Shown: one piece after another, positions 8,114-15,858 of the stretch
Layout of the letters: each line of letters starts with the position of its first letter
How positions within the stretch are numbered: position 1 is the first letter of the stretch
Assembly (NCBI GenBank): GCA_012514775.1
Contig: JAAYZQ010000238.1
Span: 1-19,944 of the forward strand
Direction of reading: 5' to 3'
DNA length: 19,944 bases
Source of the DNA: Anaerolineaceae bacterium
GTDB lineage: Bacteria; Chloroflexota; Anaerolineae; JAAYZQ01
The notes under the pieces: generated by a model
What the model saw: only the letters and a program-made list of their open reading frames with translations
The model's database searches: none
What the model was told of the DNA's origin: nothing
Position numbers and translations under genes: made by a program

Positions 8114-8704
8114 CTACGAGTTGCGGCTCGAAGACTGGCGCTGCCCCAGGAACAGGCCGCCCGCCAGGGCGCCCAGGCCCGCGACGCCAAGGATCACCGC
8201 CGCGAGGGGAAAGCCCGTGCCGCCCGTCTCGGGCAACTGCGAAGGCTGCTGGACTGACGCGCCCACAGGGATGACGCCGCAGGCCACATTCTCGCCGCCC
8301 GACTGGACGATGATGATGTGCTCGCCGTCGGCGATGGTGGCCAGGGCGACGTTCTCCGACCCCTGGAAGAGGATCGTGCCGCTGCCCGACGCGCTGCCGT
8401 CCGCATCCGCCGTCAGGTTGGGCAGGGCCGCGAAACTGGCGCTTGGCATGTCACAGGTGCCCGAGTGCAAGCTGGCCTGGGCTTCGGCGTTCGGCTCCAG
8501 GCCCGAAACGTTCAGGTTCACCTCCGACCCCTCACCGGCGGCCGTGACGCGGGCCGTGCCGCTGACGCCCGAGTCATTCACGGGGTCGAGCTGGACGTCT
8601 ACGTACTCCTGGGCCAGGGCCACGCCCCCCAGCGACAGTAGGGCCACGGCCACGACGAGCATTCCAATCCGGGCAAACTTCACACCCATCTTCCCGACAT
8701 CCAT
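8114..8704 (-). CDS. secreted SOD-like/CHRD-like protein with C-terminal LPETGG anchor
   Basis: A 196-residue exported protein. A signal peptide covers residues 1 to about 31 (MLVVAVALLSLGGVALA core). The mature domain (about 33-150) contains VNLNVSGLEPN, SLHSGTC and ENVACGVIPV; the last resembles the conserved ACGVIG end of Cu/Zn superoxide dismutases, with Cys84 and Cys142 placed like the SOD disulfide pair. The usual HxH and HVH metal ligands are not present, so enzymatic activity is unlikely. The C-terminus has LPETGG at 157-162 (nt 8219-8236), a hydrophobic stretch and a short tail with Arg residues, the layout of a sortase substrate. ATG 8704 follows AGGAGG perfectly; an in-frame start at 8746 lacks this. 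It appears to be monocistronic. The domain name is tentative. Confidence 0.8.
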   Translation of the reverse strand: MDVGKMGVKFARIGMLVVAVALLSLGGVALAQEYVDVQLDPVNDSGVSGTARVTAAGEGSEVNLNVSGLEPNAEAQASLHSGTCDMPSASFAALPNLTADADGSASGSGTILFQGSENVALATIADGEHIIIVQSGGENVACGVIPVGASVQQPSQLPETGGTGFPLAAVILGVAGLGALAGGLFLGQRQSSSRNS

Positions 8705-9017
8705 TTGTACCTCCTGCGTTCTCTTGAAGTTTTCGAAGGACGACACGCTGCTGGCATAGAACCCGGCTGCTGCGATGTACTACGGCTCGCGACAATGGGC
8801 GGGGTGTTGCGAACGAGCGCGCCGCACCTTCCAATGGGTTGGTCTGCACAGGCATTGCTGCCGGGCAGCAGGGGCACTCCTCCCTGTGCGGCGCCGCACC
8901 GCCTCCCTGGCGTTGGGCAGCGGCCCGCCAGGGTAAAGCTACATCATCTTAGTCGCTTCTCGGCCGAGGCGCAAGAGGCAAATGACCAATTTCGGGGAGA
9001 GACAAATGACGTAGCCC
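8705..9017. other. intergenic region with clustered inverted repeats
   Basis: About 313 bp separate the ABC ATPase stop from the LPETGG gene start. I see no coding gene. It holds three successive inverted repeats within 80 bp: TGCTGCC/GGCAGCA (8856-8870), a 14-bp palindrome (8886-8899) and an 8-bp stem CCCTGGCG/CGCCAGGG with a 13-nt loop (8905-8933). A 10-bp palindrome (8959-8968) and a direct repeat CAAATGAC (8979-8986, 9003-9010) lie further upstream. If the weak promoter at 8946-8974 is used, the repeats would fall in a 5' leader of about 235 nt. Confidence 0.6.
8946..8974 (-). promoter_or_regulatory. possible promoter for the LPETGG gene
   Basis: Minus-strand TTGCGC (8969-8974), 17 bp, TAAGAT (8946-8951). 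The match is weak (3/6 and 4/6). The 10-bp palindrome CTCGGCCGAG fills the spacer next to the -35 box and could be an operator. Confidence 0.25.
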
Positions 9018-9869
<852 letters not shown>

Positions 9870-9879
9870 CCTGTCCACC

Positions 9880-12114
9880 TTATTCGTAGCGCAGCGCTTC
9901 CACCGGGCTCATCCTGGTGGCGCGCCACGCCGGGTAGAGGCCACCGGCGATGCCCATCCCCAGGGCAATGGCCAGCACCCGCGCCATGAGCACCGGGCTG
10001 TATTGCGGCGCCATCATGCTGCCCACGGCCGGGGCCAGGGTGATCGCCCAGGCAAGGCCTGTGCCCAGCAGCAAACCCAGCAGGCCGCCCGCCAGTCCCA
10101 GGGCCAGCGCCTCTTGCAGGATCATGCCCACCACTTGCCGCCTCCGCCAGCCCAGCGCCCGCAGCACACCGATCTCGCGCGTGCGCTCCAGGACGCTCAT
10201 GAGCATGGTGTTCAACATGCCCAGGCCACCGATGAGCACCGCCAGGAAAGAGATGTTGTCCAGCAGGCCCTGGGACGCCTGCATGTCGGGCAGGTTCTCG
10301 GCGAACTCGGCAGTCAGCGAGACGTCGACCTCGTCCACGGTGGCGTTGAGCTCGTCGCGCACCGCCTCGGCTTGCTCCGGGTCCCGCAGGCGGATGCCGT
10401 ACATGGACACCTGGTGCGGGCGGCCCGCCAGGCGCTGGGCGTCGCGCAAGCTGACCACGGCCGAGCCCTCTTCCCAGCTCACGCCTGTCTCGTAGATGCC
10501 CACCACGCGAAAGGTGCTCTCCAACAGCCGCAGCGTGTCGCCCACGCCGACCTCCAGGGTCTCGGCCGCCTGCCGTCCGAGAATGATCTGCCGGTTGGTC
10601 TCCAGGGGACGCCCCTCCACGATGCGAAAGTGCTCGATGCCAAACTCGCGGGGATTGTAGCCCATGAGGAACAGCAGGGGCGTCTTGGGCGTACTGGCGA
10701 AGGCAAAGCCGATGCCCGCCACCCCTTCCACGCCTGGCATGGCCTCCAGCCTGGCGCCCACCCGCTCGTCGATGGTGCTGTAGCCCGTGTCCGACGCGTC
10801 GCGCTCCAGGGCCATGAGGTCGACGTTGCTGCCGCGGGCCATGGCCGTCAGATCGTCGGTGAAGCCATCCACCAGGCCGGTGAGGGCCACGATGGCGGCA
10901 ATTGCCACGGCGATGCCCAGCAGTGTCAGCGCCGTGCGCGTGCGCCGCCGCCAGAGATTGCGCAGGGTGGCGCCGGGCAGGCGCGGCGAAGCACCACCCC
11001 CGCCGCCGCCCTCGTAGCGCAGAGCTTCCAGGGGCAGCAGGCGGCTGGCCCACCAGCCCGGGTAGGCGCCGCCGACCAGGCCCAGAACCAGGACGGTGAC
11101 CAGGGCCTGGACAAAGAGACCAGGTGTGAAATGGGAGCCCATCATCCCCAGAAAGCCCGTGGAGCCGCGCAGTGCGCTCGCGGCGACGACCCCCAGGGCG
11201 CTGCCCAATGCGCCGCCCAGCAGCGAGAGGGCCAGCGACTCGCCCAGCACGAGCGCCAGCACCTGGCCCCGCCGCCAGCCGACGGCCCGCAGCAGGCCGA
11301 TCTCGCGGGTGCGCTCAAACACCGACATGAACAGGGCGTTCGTCATGCCCACGCCGCCGATGAGGATGGCCAGGACGGCGATGCCCCAGCCAAAGGCCTC
11401 GGTGTAGAGGATCATCTCCTGGCGGTCGGCGAACTCGTTGGTGGCGCTGAGGATCAGGTCGTCAAAGCTGCGCTCCACCCGCTGGCGGAGCCGGACGTCG
11501 TCCTCGGGGCTGCGCAGCCGAAGGTAGTACAGTGACACGCGCCGCGGCTGGAGCAACAGCGACTGGGCCTCATCCAGGGAGATGACCGCCCCGCCGTCCT
11601 CCAGGCCGTCGCCGGTCTCGTAGATGCCCACGATGCGAAAGGTGCCGCCGGTGAGGCGCAGGGTGTCGCCGACGGTCTTGCCCATGCCCTGGGCCGCCGC
11701 TCGCCCCAGGAGCAGGGGCTTGCCCCGCACGCGCTGGGCTTCGGCCAGCGACTGGCCCTCCACAATCCGGTAGTGGCCGATGGCGAACCCGGCCGGGTCG
11801 TAGCCAAAGACGAAAAAGTAGGCCGAGCCCTCGGCCTGGACGTTGCCCATGAGCATGCCGTCTACGGCGGCGACCTCGGGATAGCGGGCCAGTTCGGCGC
11901 CGACCTCCTCTTCCACGCCGCCCATGGTGATGTCCATGGCGCTGGCCTGGGAGAGGATCAGGTCCGCCTCGCTGCCCCCCGCGATGGAGGTATAGCCGGC
12001 GCGCATGCCAGATGCCAGGGCGCCCAGGGCAATGATGGCCGCGACGCCCAGGGCGATGCCCGCCAGGGTCAGAAAGGTTCGCCCCTTGCGACGAAACAGG
12101 TTCTTCCAGATCAT
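9880..12114 (-). CDS. tandem-duplicated FtsX/MacB-type ABC permease
   Basis: A 744-residue membrane permease made of two homologous halves (about 1-368 and 375-744) joined by six glycines (nt 10993-11010). Each half begins with a basic patch (NLFRRKGRT / NLWRRRTRT) and a first helix, followed by a MacB-type extracytoplasmic domain with [10 protein letters not shown] or [10 protein letters not shown], then three helices with [16 protein letters not shown] or [16 protein letters not shown], and ends LEALRYE or VEALRYE. The single chain therefore supplies both transmembrane halves (8 helices) that MacB provides as a homodimer. I chose ATG 12114 ([10 protein letters not shown], typical of the family) over GTG 12132. 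Function: ATP-driven export or lipoprotein/peptide extraction with the adjacent adaptor and ATPase. The substrate is unknown. Confidence 0.92.
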   Translation of the reverse strand: MIWKNLFRRKGRTFLTLAGIALGVAAIIALGALASGMRAGYTSIAGGSEADLILSQASAMDITMGGVEEEVGAELARYPEVAAVDGMLMGNVQAEGSAYFFVFGYDPAGFAIGHYRIVEGQSLAEAQRVRGKPLLLGRAAAQGMGKTVGDTLRLTGGTFRIVGIYETGDGLEDGGAVISLDEAQSLLLQPRRVSLYYLRLRSPEDDVRLRQRVERSFDDLILSATNEFADRQEMILYTEAFGWGIAVLAILIGGVGMTNALFMSVFERTREIGLLRAVGWRRGQVLALVLGESLALSLLGGALGSALGVVAASALRGSTGFLGMMGSHFTPGLFVQALVTVLVLGLVGGAYPGWWASRLLPLEALRYEGGGGGGASPRLPGATLRNLWRRRTRTALTLLGIAVAIAAIVALTGLVDGFTDDLTAMARGSNVDLMALERDASDTGYSTIDERVGARLEAMPGVEGVAGIGFAFASTPKTPLLFLMGYNPREFGIEHFRIVEGRPLETNRQIILGRQAAETLEVGVGDTLRLLESTFRVVGIYETGVSWEEGSAVVSLRDAQRLAGRPHQVSMYGIRLRDPEQAEAVRDELNATVDEVDVSLTAEFAENLPDMQASQGLLDNISFLAVLIGGLGMLNTMLMSVLERTREIGVLRALGWRRRQVVGMILQEALALGLAGGLLGLLLGTGLAWAITLAPAVGSMMAPQYSPVLMARVLAIALGMGIAGGLYPAWRATRMSPVEALRYE

Positions 12115-12164
12115 GGCCGTTCCACCAGCCACCCGGTGTCGTGAGCGGCACGGTACCGGGCAGG

Positions 12165-13547
12165 TCAGTCCACCCAGATATCGACAAAGGCCGTCATGCC
12201 CCAGCGCAGGGCCGGGTCCGTCTCCTCGAACTCGACGATGACTTTGTAGGTTGCGGCCGTCTGGCCGGGCGTCGAGACGGGCGCCACGCTCAAGACGCGG
12301 CCGGCCAGCACCCGGTTGGGCAGGGCGTCAAAGGTGAGGTCCACCCGCTGGCCGGCCTCCACGCGGGCGACGTCGATCTCGTCCAGGTCGGTGGTCTCCA
12401 CGCGGAGGGCAGTCAGGTCGCCGAACAGGAGCACCGCCTGGTTGGGCAGCACCAGTTCGCCGGGGCGCACCTGGAGGAGGGCCGCCGTGCCGTCAAAGGG
12501 AGCGACGAGGATGGCCTGGCCCAGCAGTGCCTCGGCCGTGGACAGGGCCTCGCGGGCGCCGTCGACGCTCGCCCGGGCGACGTCCACCTCCGCTTCAGAT
12601 GGGCCAGCCTCCAGCCTTTCCACGGCTGCCTGGGCCTGGGCAACCTGGGCACGGGCGGCGGCCAGTCCGGCCTGCGCCTGGGCCAGGCCGGCCTCGGCCT
12701 GCGTCACCAGGCTGGCGGCCTGGTCAGCCTGGGCCTGGGCCAGGGGCACCTGCGCCTGGGCCGACTCCACAGCGGCGCGCAGAGGAGCCAGGTCGGCCGC
12801 CCTGGGCCCCGTGGAGAGCCTCTCGTAATCCGCCTCGGCCATCTCCAGGTCGAGGGTCGCCACCTCCAGGGCCAGGGCCTGGGGGGTATCGCTGGCGCCG
12901 CCGGCGCGGTCGTAGGCGGTTTGCGCCTGGCGCACGGCGGCACGGGCTTTGTCCAGCGCGGCGCCCGCCGCTGCCAGCTCCTGGGGCGTCGCCCCGGCCT
13001 GGGCGCGGCTCAGCTCGGCCTGGGCCACCTTGACGCCCGCCTGGGCGATGGCCACGCCGGCCTGAGCGATGGACACACCGGCCTCGGCCCGCTCCAGCTC
13101 GGCGCCGGCGGCCGTGACCTGGGCCTCGGCCACGCCGGCGTTGGCCTGGGCGACCGCCACCGCCTCCCGGGCGGCGGCCAGGTCTTCGGGCCGGGGAGCC
13201 GCCTGCACCCGGGCGAGGCCTGCTTCCGCGGCTGCCAGGGCTGCCCGCGCCTCGGCCACGGCCCTTTCCAATTGCACCGCCTCCAGTGCCGCCAATGGCA
13301 GCCCGGCGGCCACCTGTTGCCCTTCTTCCACGTCGACCCGCGCCAGCGTGCCGCCGACGGGGAAGCTGAGGCTTGCCCAGCGCGTGGGCCGCACCTCGCC
13401 CGTGGCCGAGACCACGTCTTCTGTCTCTTCGGGCAGCGAGACGGCTGTGGGCTGGACGTCGCGGCCACCGCCGTCCGGCGAGCAGGCAGCCAGAAGCGGC
13501 AGCAATGCCAGGAGCAAGGAACAAAGGAGCAGCCGCCGGTTTGCCAT
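12165..13547 (-). CDS. HlyD/RND-type adaptor lipoprotein with very long Ala-rich coiled coil
   Basis: A 460-residue extracytoplasmic adaptor (membrane fusion protein) for the downstream ABC permease. It has a lipoprotein signal with LLAAC (Cys22), the first lipoyl half (about 48-90, SFPVGGTLARVDVEEGQQV), an Ala/Gln/Glu-rich coiled coil (about 91-343), the second lipoyl half (APFDGTAALLQVRPGE), then beta-barrel and membrane-proximal domains (from about 375). The coiled coil has four similar helix-breaking units near residues 117, 185, 247 and 315, each of the form xGPxxxDLAxxxAAV, about 65 residues apart. I chose ATG 13547, with AGGAGG six bases upstream, over 13664. It is the first gene of the three-gene operon, 50 nt before the permease. 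Lipidation suggests attachment to the cytoplasmic membrane. The substrate is unknown. Confidence 0.9.
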   Translation of the reverse strand: MANRRLLLCSLLLALLPLLAACSPDGGGRDVQPTAVSLPEETEDVVSATGEVRPTRWASLSFPVGGTLARVDVEEGQQVAAGLPLAALEAVQLERAVAEARAALAAAEAGLARVQAAPRPEDLAAAREAVAVAQANAGVAEAQVTAAGAELERAEAGVSIAQAGVAIAQAGVKVAQAELSRAQAGATPQELAAAGAALDKARAAVRQAQTAYDRAGGASDTPQALALEVATLDLEMAEADYERLSTGPRAADLAPLRAAVESAQAQVPLAQAQADQAASLVTQAEAGLAQAQAGLAAARAQVAQAQAAVERLEAGPSEAEVDVARASVDGAREALSTAEALLGQAILVAPFDGTAALLQVRPGELVLPNQAVLLFGDLTALRVETTDLDEIDVARVEAGQRVDLTFDALPNRVLAGRVLSVAPVSTPGQTAATYKVIVEFEETDPALRWGMTAFVDIWVD

Positions 13548-13667
13548 GAAATACCTCCTTGTGTGTCGGTCCGTTGCCCCACCCCGCAACCAGGCGCGGT
13601 GGGTGCGTTCCGCTCCCCAATTGTAGGGCTGGTGGCCGGGCGGGACTTGACGCCTGCGTGCCACCCC

Positions 13668-13709
13668 CCTGACAAACGAGCGCCAGTTGCCTGACGGTCC
13701 CTGTCAGGC
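13668..13709. promoter_or_regulatory. CCTGAC repeat cluster in the ABC operon leader
   Basis: CCTGAC occurs at 13668-13673 and 13690-13695 (22 bp apart, two helical turns) and inverted at 13703-13708. The last two form a 7-bp stem with a 7-nt loop (13689-13709). It lies between the ABC promoter and its gene and could be a regulator site or an RNA hairpin. A second TACAAT (13620-13625, minus) without a good -35 lies closer to the gene. Confidence 0.3.
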
Positions 13710-13765
13710 CGCTGCCGTGGCGCACTCCCACCCGAACCGCGGGCCTGCCGGGAAGGCGCAAGGCT

Positions 13766-13794
13766 ATTCTAGCACCGCTGCCAACCCTGGTCAA
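13766..13794 (-). promoter_or_regulatory. promoter for the ABC export operon
   Basis: Minus-strand TTGACC (13789-13794), 17 bp, and TAGAAT (13766-13771) with an extended -10 (TGC just upstream). Transcription would start near 13759, giving a leader of about 210 nt to ATG 13547. The 402-bp gap 13548-13949 holds this promoter, the CCTGAC repeats and the divergent MOSC promoter; no gene is seen in it. Confidence 0.75.
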
Positions 13795-13881
13795 GCCGGG
13801 CAGGGACAGGTCCGGGCGCTTCGGCAGCCGGGGACCGGGGCAGAGCCAGGCTTGGGCCCTCTATTACGGCCTGGCCGCCAT

Positions 13882-13910
13882 TTGCCAGGGAAACCGCCCA
13901 CGGCTATAAT
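13882..13910 (+). promoter_or_regulatory. promoter for the MOSC gene
   Basis: TTGCCA (13882-13887), 17 bp, perfect TATAAT (13905-13910). The start point would be near 13917, about 33 nt before the GTG start at 13950. Confidence 0.8.
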
Positions 13911-13949
13911 GTGCCCCTGATTCTGAATTGATGAGTTCGAGGAGGCAGT

Positions 13950-14492
13950 GTGAGCGAGGACTACCTTTCGACGACCGAGATCGAGGCCCGCCTGGAGGAC
14001 GTGCTGGCCTCTCCCCGGGATGGCGGCCGGCTGGAAGCCATCGTCGCCCGCCCGGGCACCGACCTGCGCGAGCTGCGTGCCGCGGCGCGGCTGTCGCCAG
14101 AGGGTGGCATGGAAGGCGACCGCTGGCTGGCGGCCGGGGAATCGCCGGAGCAGCAGATATCGCTGATGAACGCCCGGTTGCTGCGCTACCTGGCCGGCGA
14201 CGACGAGGAGCGCATGGCCCTCGCCGGCGACAATCTGGTGGTGGACATGGAACTGGGCGCCGAAAACATGCCCGCGGGCCAGAGGCTGCGCATTGGCGAC
14301 GCCGTCCTGGAAATGACCGACGCGCCCCACACGGGCTGCAACAAGTTTGTCGCCCGCTTCGGGCGCGACGCGGCGCGTTTCGTCAACGCGGCCGAGCGGC
14401 GGTCGCTGCACCTGCGGGGCCGCTACGCGCGCATCGTACAGGCCGGCACCGTGCGCGTGGGCGACAGCGTGGAAAAGGTAGCGGCGGCCTAG
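13950..14492 (+). CDS. MOSC-domain protein
   Basis: A 180-residue cytoplasmic protein. The core (about 45-175) shows MOSC features: EGDRWL, LAGDNLVVDMELG, a beta-strand pair around LRIGDAVLEMTD, then APHTGCNKF with the conserved cysteine Cys130, and a closing LRGRYARIVQAGTVRVGD. MOSC domains handle sulfur or molybdenum cofactor chemistry as stand-alone YiiM-like proteins or as the C-terminus of Moco sulfurase; the substrate of this one is not known. GTG 13950 is preceded by GAGGAGG four bases upstream, and an earlier ATG is out of frame. It is monocistronic with its own promoter. Its stop codon abuts the terminator of the opposing RNA candidate at 14496-14885. Confidence 0.85.
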   Translation: MSEDYLSTTEIEARLEDVLASPRDGGRLEAIVARPGTDLRELRAAARLSPEGGMEGDRWLAAGESPEQQISLMNARLLRYLAGDDEERMALAGDNLVVDMELGAENMPAGQRLRIGDAVLEMTDAPHTGCNKFVARFGRDAARFVNAAERRSLHLRGRYARIVQAGTVRVGDSVEKVAAA

Positions 14493-14495
14493 ATC

Positions 14496-14536
14496 AAAAG
14501 AGCGCCGGGGAGAATAATCTCGCCTCTCCCCGGCGC
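14496..14536 (-). terminator. strong intrinsic terminator, minus-strand orientation
   Basis: A perfect 12-bp stem (14502-14513 with 14525-14536, GCGCCGGGGAGA/TCTCCCCGGCGC) with an 11-nt loop. Reading the minus strand, TCTTTT follows immediately. Reading the plus strand, only a weak T-rich stretch follows. So it fits a minus-strand transcript better than the plus-strand MOSC gene, although it may also protect the MOSC mRNA end. Confidence 0.8.
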
Positions 14537-14885
14537 ATACCTGTTTGGTTCTTCTGGCCCCAATCCGCACGTGCGGCTGGGCCGTGGTGGCAGCGCGCAA
14601 GGGTCACGCCCTGCCTCGTTCCTAAGAGCGGATCCGTGTGGATCTCTGGTGCACCGACCCGGTGGGCCTTTCTTCTCGAGTACTCCTACTCGTTCGGTTC
14701 CGGCCTGGTCCGTGGGCCAACGGCCGGCTATGCACTCGGAGGAACCCTCCGGGCCGCCGTTACCGCTGCTTCCGTGTAGTCGATGTGCCCTCCTTTCGCC
14801 CGCCAGGGCCCTTGCCCGGCGTCCCGGGCAGTGGGGCCGCCCTTGTATTTGTGCAGGGCTTCGGTTTTTCCCTGCGGTGGCGAGC
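14496..14885 (-). ncRNA. candidate structured RNA of about 390 nt, family unknown
   Basis: The segment has no credible protein in any frame (frames are Arg/Pro/Gly-rich shadows). On the minus strand it is bounded by an extended -10 promoter (14892-14900) and a strong terminator (14502-14536 plus TCTTTT). In between are many perfect stems: 14853-14875 (6 bp), 14813-14830 (7 bp, 4-nt loop), 14738-14750 (5 bp), 14700-14727 (6 bp plus an inner 3 bp), 14677-14692 (6 bp, 4-nt loop), 14652-14664 (5 bp), 14631-14644 (5 bp) and a 12-bp palindrome at 14565-14576. A-rich single strands separate some of them. I could not match it to RNase P RNA, tmRNA, SRP RNA or 6S RNA by their conserved motifs. An unusual untranslated region or an undetected known class remains possible. 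Confidence 0.45.
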
Positions 14886-14891
14886 AACCTT

Positions 14892-14900
14892 ATTGTAGCA
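14892..14900 (-). promoter_or_regulatory. extended -10 promoter for the RNA candidate
   Basis: Minus-strand TGCTACAAT: a TG-n extended -10 with TACAAT (14892-14897). No good -35 box lies 16-18 bp upstream, which is common for extended -10 promoters. The start point would be near 14885. Confidence 0.45.
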
Positions 14901-14969
14901 CAAGACGGCGATCCCTGCTGTACGCCAGGCCAACGCCAAGCCTACGCTGGCAGCCACCCCGACAAGAAT

Positions 14970-14999
14970 CCGGTGGCCCCTCCCGTAGGGGCGTGCCGG
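14970..14999. repeat. small hairpin element upstream of the zinc-ribbon gene
   Basis: GCCCCT/AGGGGC (14976-14981 with 14987-14992, 5-nt loop) lies inside flanking CCGG copies (14970-14973, 14996-14999). It sits between the divergent RNA and zinc-ribbon promoters. It looks like a REP-type dispersed element, but only one copy is visible here. Apart from this, the RNA candidate and the promoters, the gap 14493-15104 shows nothing else. Confidence 0.3.
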
Positions 15000-15026
15000 T
15001 TCATCGTTGTACTTTGCCTCCCTGAG

Positions 15027-15055
15027 TTGACTTTCACCCCACTTGGCCTTATAAT
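15027..15055 (+). promoter_or_regulatory. promoter for the zinc-ribbon gene
   Basis: TTGACT (15027-15032), exactly 17 bp, TATAAT (15050-15055): nearly consensus and probably strong. The leader to ATG 15105 is about 43 nt. Confidence 0.88.
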
Positions 15056-15104
15056 AGAAAGCGCCGTTGAAGAAGCAAAAGTCCCTGACAAGGAGGTACA
15101 CTCA

Positions 15105-15857
15105 ATGGCAGAGCCAAGTCGCATGCCAAACTATGACGTTCGGAACGACGGGATCGGCCCCTACGCGGTCTTTTACTGTGAATCTTGCAGCAGGGAGTAC
15201 CGCAGCCGGCCCGACACGACGGCGACCATCGCCAAGGACATTGGCCGCAAGGCCATGGGCGGCCTGTTGCGCAACATCCCCCTGGTGGGCAGCAGCGTGG
15301 CCTCCAACGTGGCCGCCGAGGATCCGCGCTACACCCTCAGTCTCACGAACGAACAACTCGACAAGGCCTGGGATCAGGTCAAGCACCAGTTCCGCGAGTG
15401 CCCCACCTGCCTGCGCATCGTCTGCCTCTCCGACTGGGATGAACAATCTGGTTATTGCAACGAGGACACGCCGCGCCGCAACGAGATCGCACAGGCCGAG
15501 GCCGAGCAGGCCGGGCACGTGCTCAAGGGCTTTGCCAGCGCCCTGGGGCTGGGCGAGGCCTTCAAGCAGGTGAGCCAGGCGACGCAGCAGGCGCAGGCCG
15601 CCACGGCTCGCTGCCCCAAGGACGGCACCGTGGCGCCGGCCGGCACCAAGTTCTGCCCGGAGTGCGGCAGCCCCATGACCCAGCCCGCGCCCGCCGCCGG
15701 CACCTGCCCAAGCTGTGGGGCCCAGGTGGGCACGGCCAAGTTCTGCCCGGAATGCGGCGCCAAGATCGAGCGCGCTCCGTCCGGGCTGTGCCCCTCCTGT
15801 GGCGCCGACGCCAAGGGCGCCAAGTTCTGCCCGGAGTGCGGCACCAAGTTGAGCTGA
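15105..15857 (+). CDS. multi-zinc-ribbon protein
   Basis: A 250-residue protein, probably cytoplasmic. An N-terminal split zinc ribbon is likely: Cys25-x2-Cys28 (FYCESCSREY) pairs with Cys99-x2-Cys102 (ECPTCLRIV), interrupted by an amphipathic stretch AMGGLLRNIPLVGSSVASNVA. After a helical linker (about 125-168) come three ribbons, each with KFCPECG: 170-187, 201-217 and 229-245. The first begins CPKDG and has only three cysteines; the other two have CPSCG...FCPECG. Such ribbons usually mediate protein or nucleic acid contacts; the specific role is unknown. ATG 15105 follows AAGGAGG by 8 nt, and an upstream in-frame extension to 14571 is excluded by the promoter at 15027-15055. It is monocistronic, ending in a terminator at 15885. 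Confidence 0.85.
   Translation: MAEPSRMPNYDVRNDGIGPYAVFYCESCSREYRSRPDTTATIAKDIGRKAMGGLLRNIPLVGSSVASNVAAEDPRYTLSLTNEQLDKAWDQVKHQFRECPTCLRIVCLSDWDEQSGYCNEDTPRRNEIAQAEAEQAGHVLKGFASALGLGEAFKQVSQATQQAQAATARCPKDGTVAPAGTKFCPECGSPMTQPAPAAGTCPSCGAQVGTAKFCPECGAKIERAPSGLCPSCGADAKGAKFCPECGTKLS
15646..15834 (+). repeat. triplicated zinc-ribbon DNA repeat
   Basis: The 15-mer CCAAGTTCTGCCCGG occurs identically at 15646-15660, 15736-15750 and 15820-15834 within the zinc-ribbon gene. The near-identity at DNA level suggests recent duplication or conversion among the ribbons. Confidence 0.8.
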
Positions 15858-15858
15858 T

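Noticed and set aside
8979..9010. Pair of CAAATGAC direct repeats as a CRISPR or attachment site
   Set aside because: Only two 8-bp copies, no array or integrase; a chance repeat or a regulator site is more likely.
14631..14700. tRNA-like segment (GTTCGGTTC) near 14691
   Set aside because: The putative T-loop has G where the invariant A58 is needed, and no acceptor or anticodon stem can be drawn.
14496..14885. RNase P RNA, tmRNA, SRP RNA or 6S RNA as the identity of the structured segment
   Set aside because: The length fits RNase P or tmRNA, but the RNase P core (GAGGAAAGTCC and ACAGAA...GGCTTA), the tmRNA ends (TTCGAC near the 5' end, a T-arm near the 3' end) and the SRP GGAAGG...AGCA loop are not found on either strand, and the many short hairpins do not resemble the single long 6S hairpin.
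14489..14887. 132-codon minus-strand open frame
   Set aside because: It has a TTG start, Arg/Pro/Gly-rich composition, no ribosome binding site, and runs into the terminator T-tract; it shows no protein-like pattern.
14571..15104. N-terminal extension of the zinc-ribbon protein
   Set aside because: The extension lies upstream of a near-consensus promoter and of a perfect ribosome binding site for ATG 15105, and its translation is low-complexity.
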